Assembly: GCA_035713725.1 (NCBI GenBank)
Contig: DASTMZ010000082.1
Coordinates: forward strand, 1-29,944
Reading direction: 5' to 3'
Source: DASQPR01 sp035713725
GTDB lineage: Bacteria > Actinomycetota > Actinomycetes > Mycobacteriales > Micromonosporaceae
Length of the DNA: 29,944 nt
Positions within the stretch are counted from its first letter, which is position 1; each line of letters starts with the position of its first letter. Both the position numbers and the translations under genes were made by a program. Below are positions 29,389 to 29,944 of this stretch, piece by piece. Under the pieces are notes generated by a model that ran no database searches, was not told where the DNA came from, and was given only the letters and a program-made list of their open reading frames with translations.

Positions 29389-29944
29389 TCAGCGGTCCGG
29401 CACCGGGGTCGGCACCAGATCGAGCTCGGCGACCACCAGTCCGGCGCGCGCCTTCGGCGTGAACCACGTGCTCTTGCGCGGCAGGCTCCGACGTGCCCGG
29501 TTGACCGAAATGAAGTCCGCCACCGCCACCGGCGGAATGAGCACTGCCAGGCCGGCGCGGCCGGCATCGACCTCGGCGGCGAGCCAGTTCGGCGGATAGT
29601 CGCCGCCGACGTAAGTGATGTCCTTGTGCCCGGCGTCAAGACCCAGTGCGTCGCGCAACAACACACGTTCCACCAGCGCATGATCGAGGTTCTCCACGTC
29701 GGCCGCACCCGGGGTGGCGGGCAGCCGTACGGCGTAGTAGGCCTCTGGCCCGCCGTACACGTGGATGGTCCCTCTTGCGGCCGGAAGCGTGACCGGCGGA
29801 CGAAGCGCAGTGATCTCGGCACCCGCGGTCCGCAGGCGTTCGACCAGCTCGCTCACCGCGGGCGCCGAGGCGATCAACCGGTGGTACGCCTGGATCTCCA
29901 CCGACTCGGGTGTCGTGATGACCGCGAGGAACCGTGGCAGCTTG
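29389..29944 (-). CDS. DUF1015-family protein, C-terminal part (start outside window)
   Basis: About 185 C-terminal residues are present and the frame stays open to the window edge (KLPRFLAVITTPESVEIQAY at the truncated end), so the start lies beyond 29944. The family pattern is visible: AYHRLI, LVERLRTAGAEITALR, DVENLDHALVERVLL, DITYVGGDYPPNW, then AVADFISVNRARRSLPRKST and WFTPKARAGLVV. The final PRKSTWFTPK block is a hallmark of DUF1015. Function is unknown; it precedes rpiB with a 34-bp gap and is likely co-transcribed with it. Confidence 0.88.
   Translation of the reverse strand, partial: KLPRFLAVITTPESVEIQAYHRLIASAPAVSELVERLRTAGAEITALRPPVTLPAARGTIHVYGGPEAYYAVRLPATPGAADVENLDHALVERVLLRDALGLDAGHKDITYVGGDYPPNWLAAEVDAGRAGLAVLIPPVAVADFISVNRARRSLPRKSTWFTPKARAGLVVAELDLVPTPVPDR

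Overview
This window comes from a high-GC actinobacterium. The evidence is the strong G/C bias at third codon positions, many GTG and TTG starts, paired clpP genes transcribed from tig towards clpX, a Glu-type RpiB, several likely leaderless mRNAs, and a 16S rRNA with the actinobacterial 5' signature. I cannot fix the genus. No insertion sequence, phage gene, integrase or CRISPR array is visible.

Layout. 1-603: the 5' end of a leftward 16S rRNA gene, its leader and two promoter candidates. 824-4126: a small membrane protein, a nitrilase-superfamily amidohydrolase, a DMT-family transporter divergent from an XRE-cupin regulator, and a GNAT acetyltransferase. 4183-8799: the leftward proteostasis block tig - clpP1 - clpP2 - clpX, with a ClgR-like operator before clpP1 and a terminator between clpP2 and clpX. 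9047-9318: divergent tRNA-Pro(TGG) and tRNA-Gly(TCC).

9448-28232 is an accessory stretch. In order it holds a PadR regulator with a membrane protein; a GNAT; a secreted S53 peptidase, an alpha/beta-hydrolase lipoprotein and an acyltransferase-3 protein (all leftward); a lipoprotein with a duplicated Cys-bounded domain; a CYTH-like protein with a histone-H1-like tail; a TrmH-type RNA methyltransferase with a structured leader; a CapA-like lipoprotein; a PH-domain membrane protein and a small P-loop ATPase; a 47-residue membrane peptide; a divergent TetR/MMPL exporter pair; a membrane-anchored Ser/Thr kinase followed after 6 bp by a Tyr-type phosphatase; and an Eis-like acetyltransferase. 28318-29944: a disordered protein with a conserved-looking C-terminus, rpiB, and the C-terminal part of a DUF1015 protein.

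How parts work together. Trigger factor and ClpXP form the nascent-chain and proteolysis module. The kinase/phosphatase bicistron is the best candidate for a little-described signalling unit. Three regulator/transporter-type pairs (XRE-cupin/DMT, PadR/membrane protein, TetR/MMPL) have short control regions with dyads. Convergent genes end either at shared 4-bp stop overlaps or at long perfect GC hairpins.
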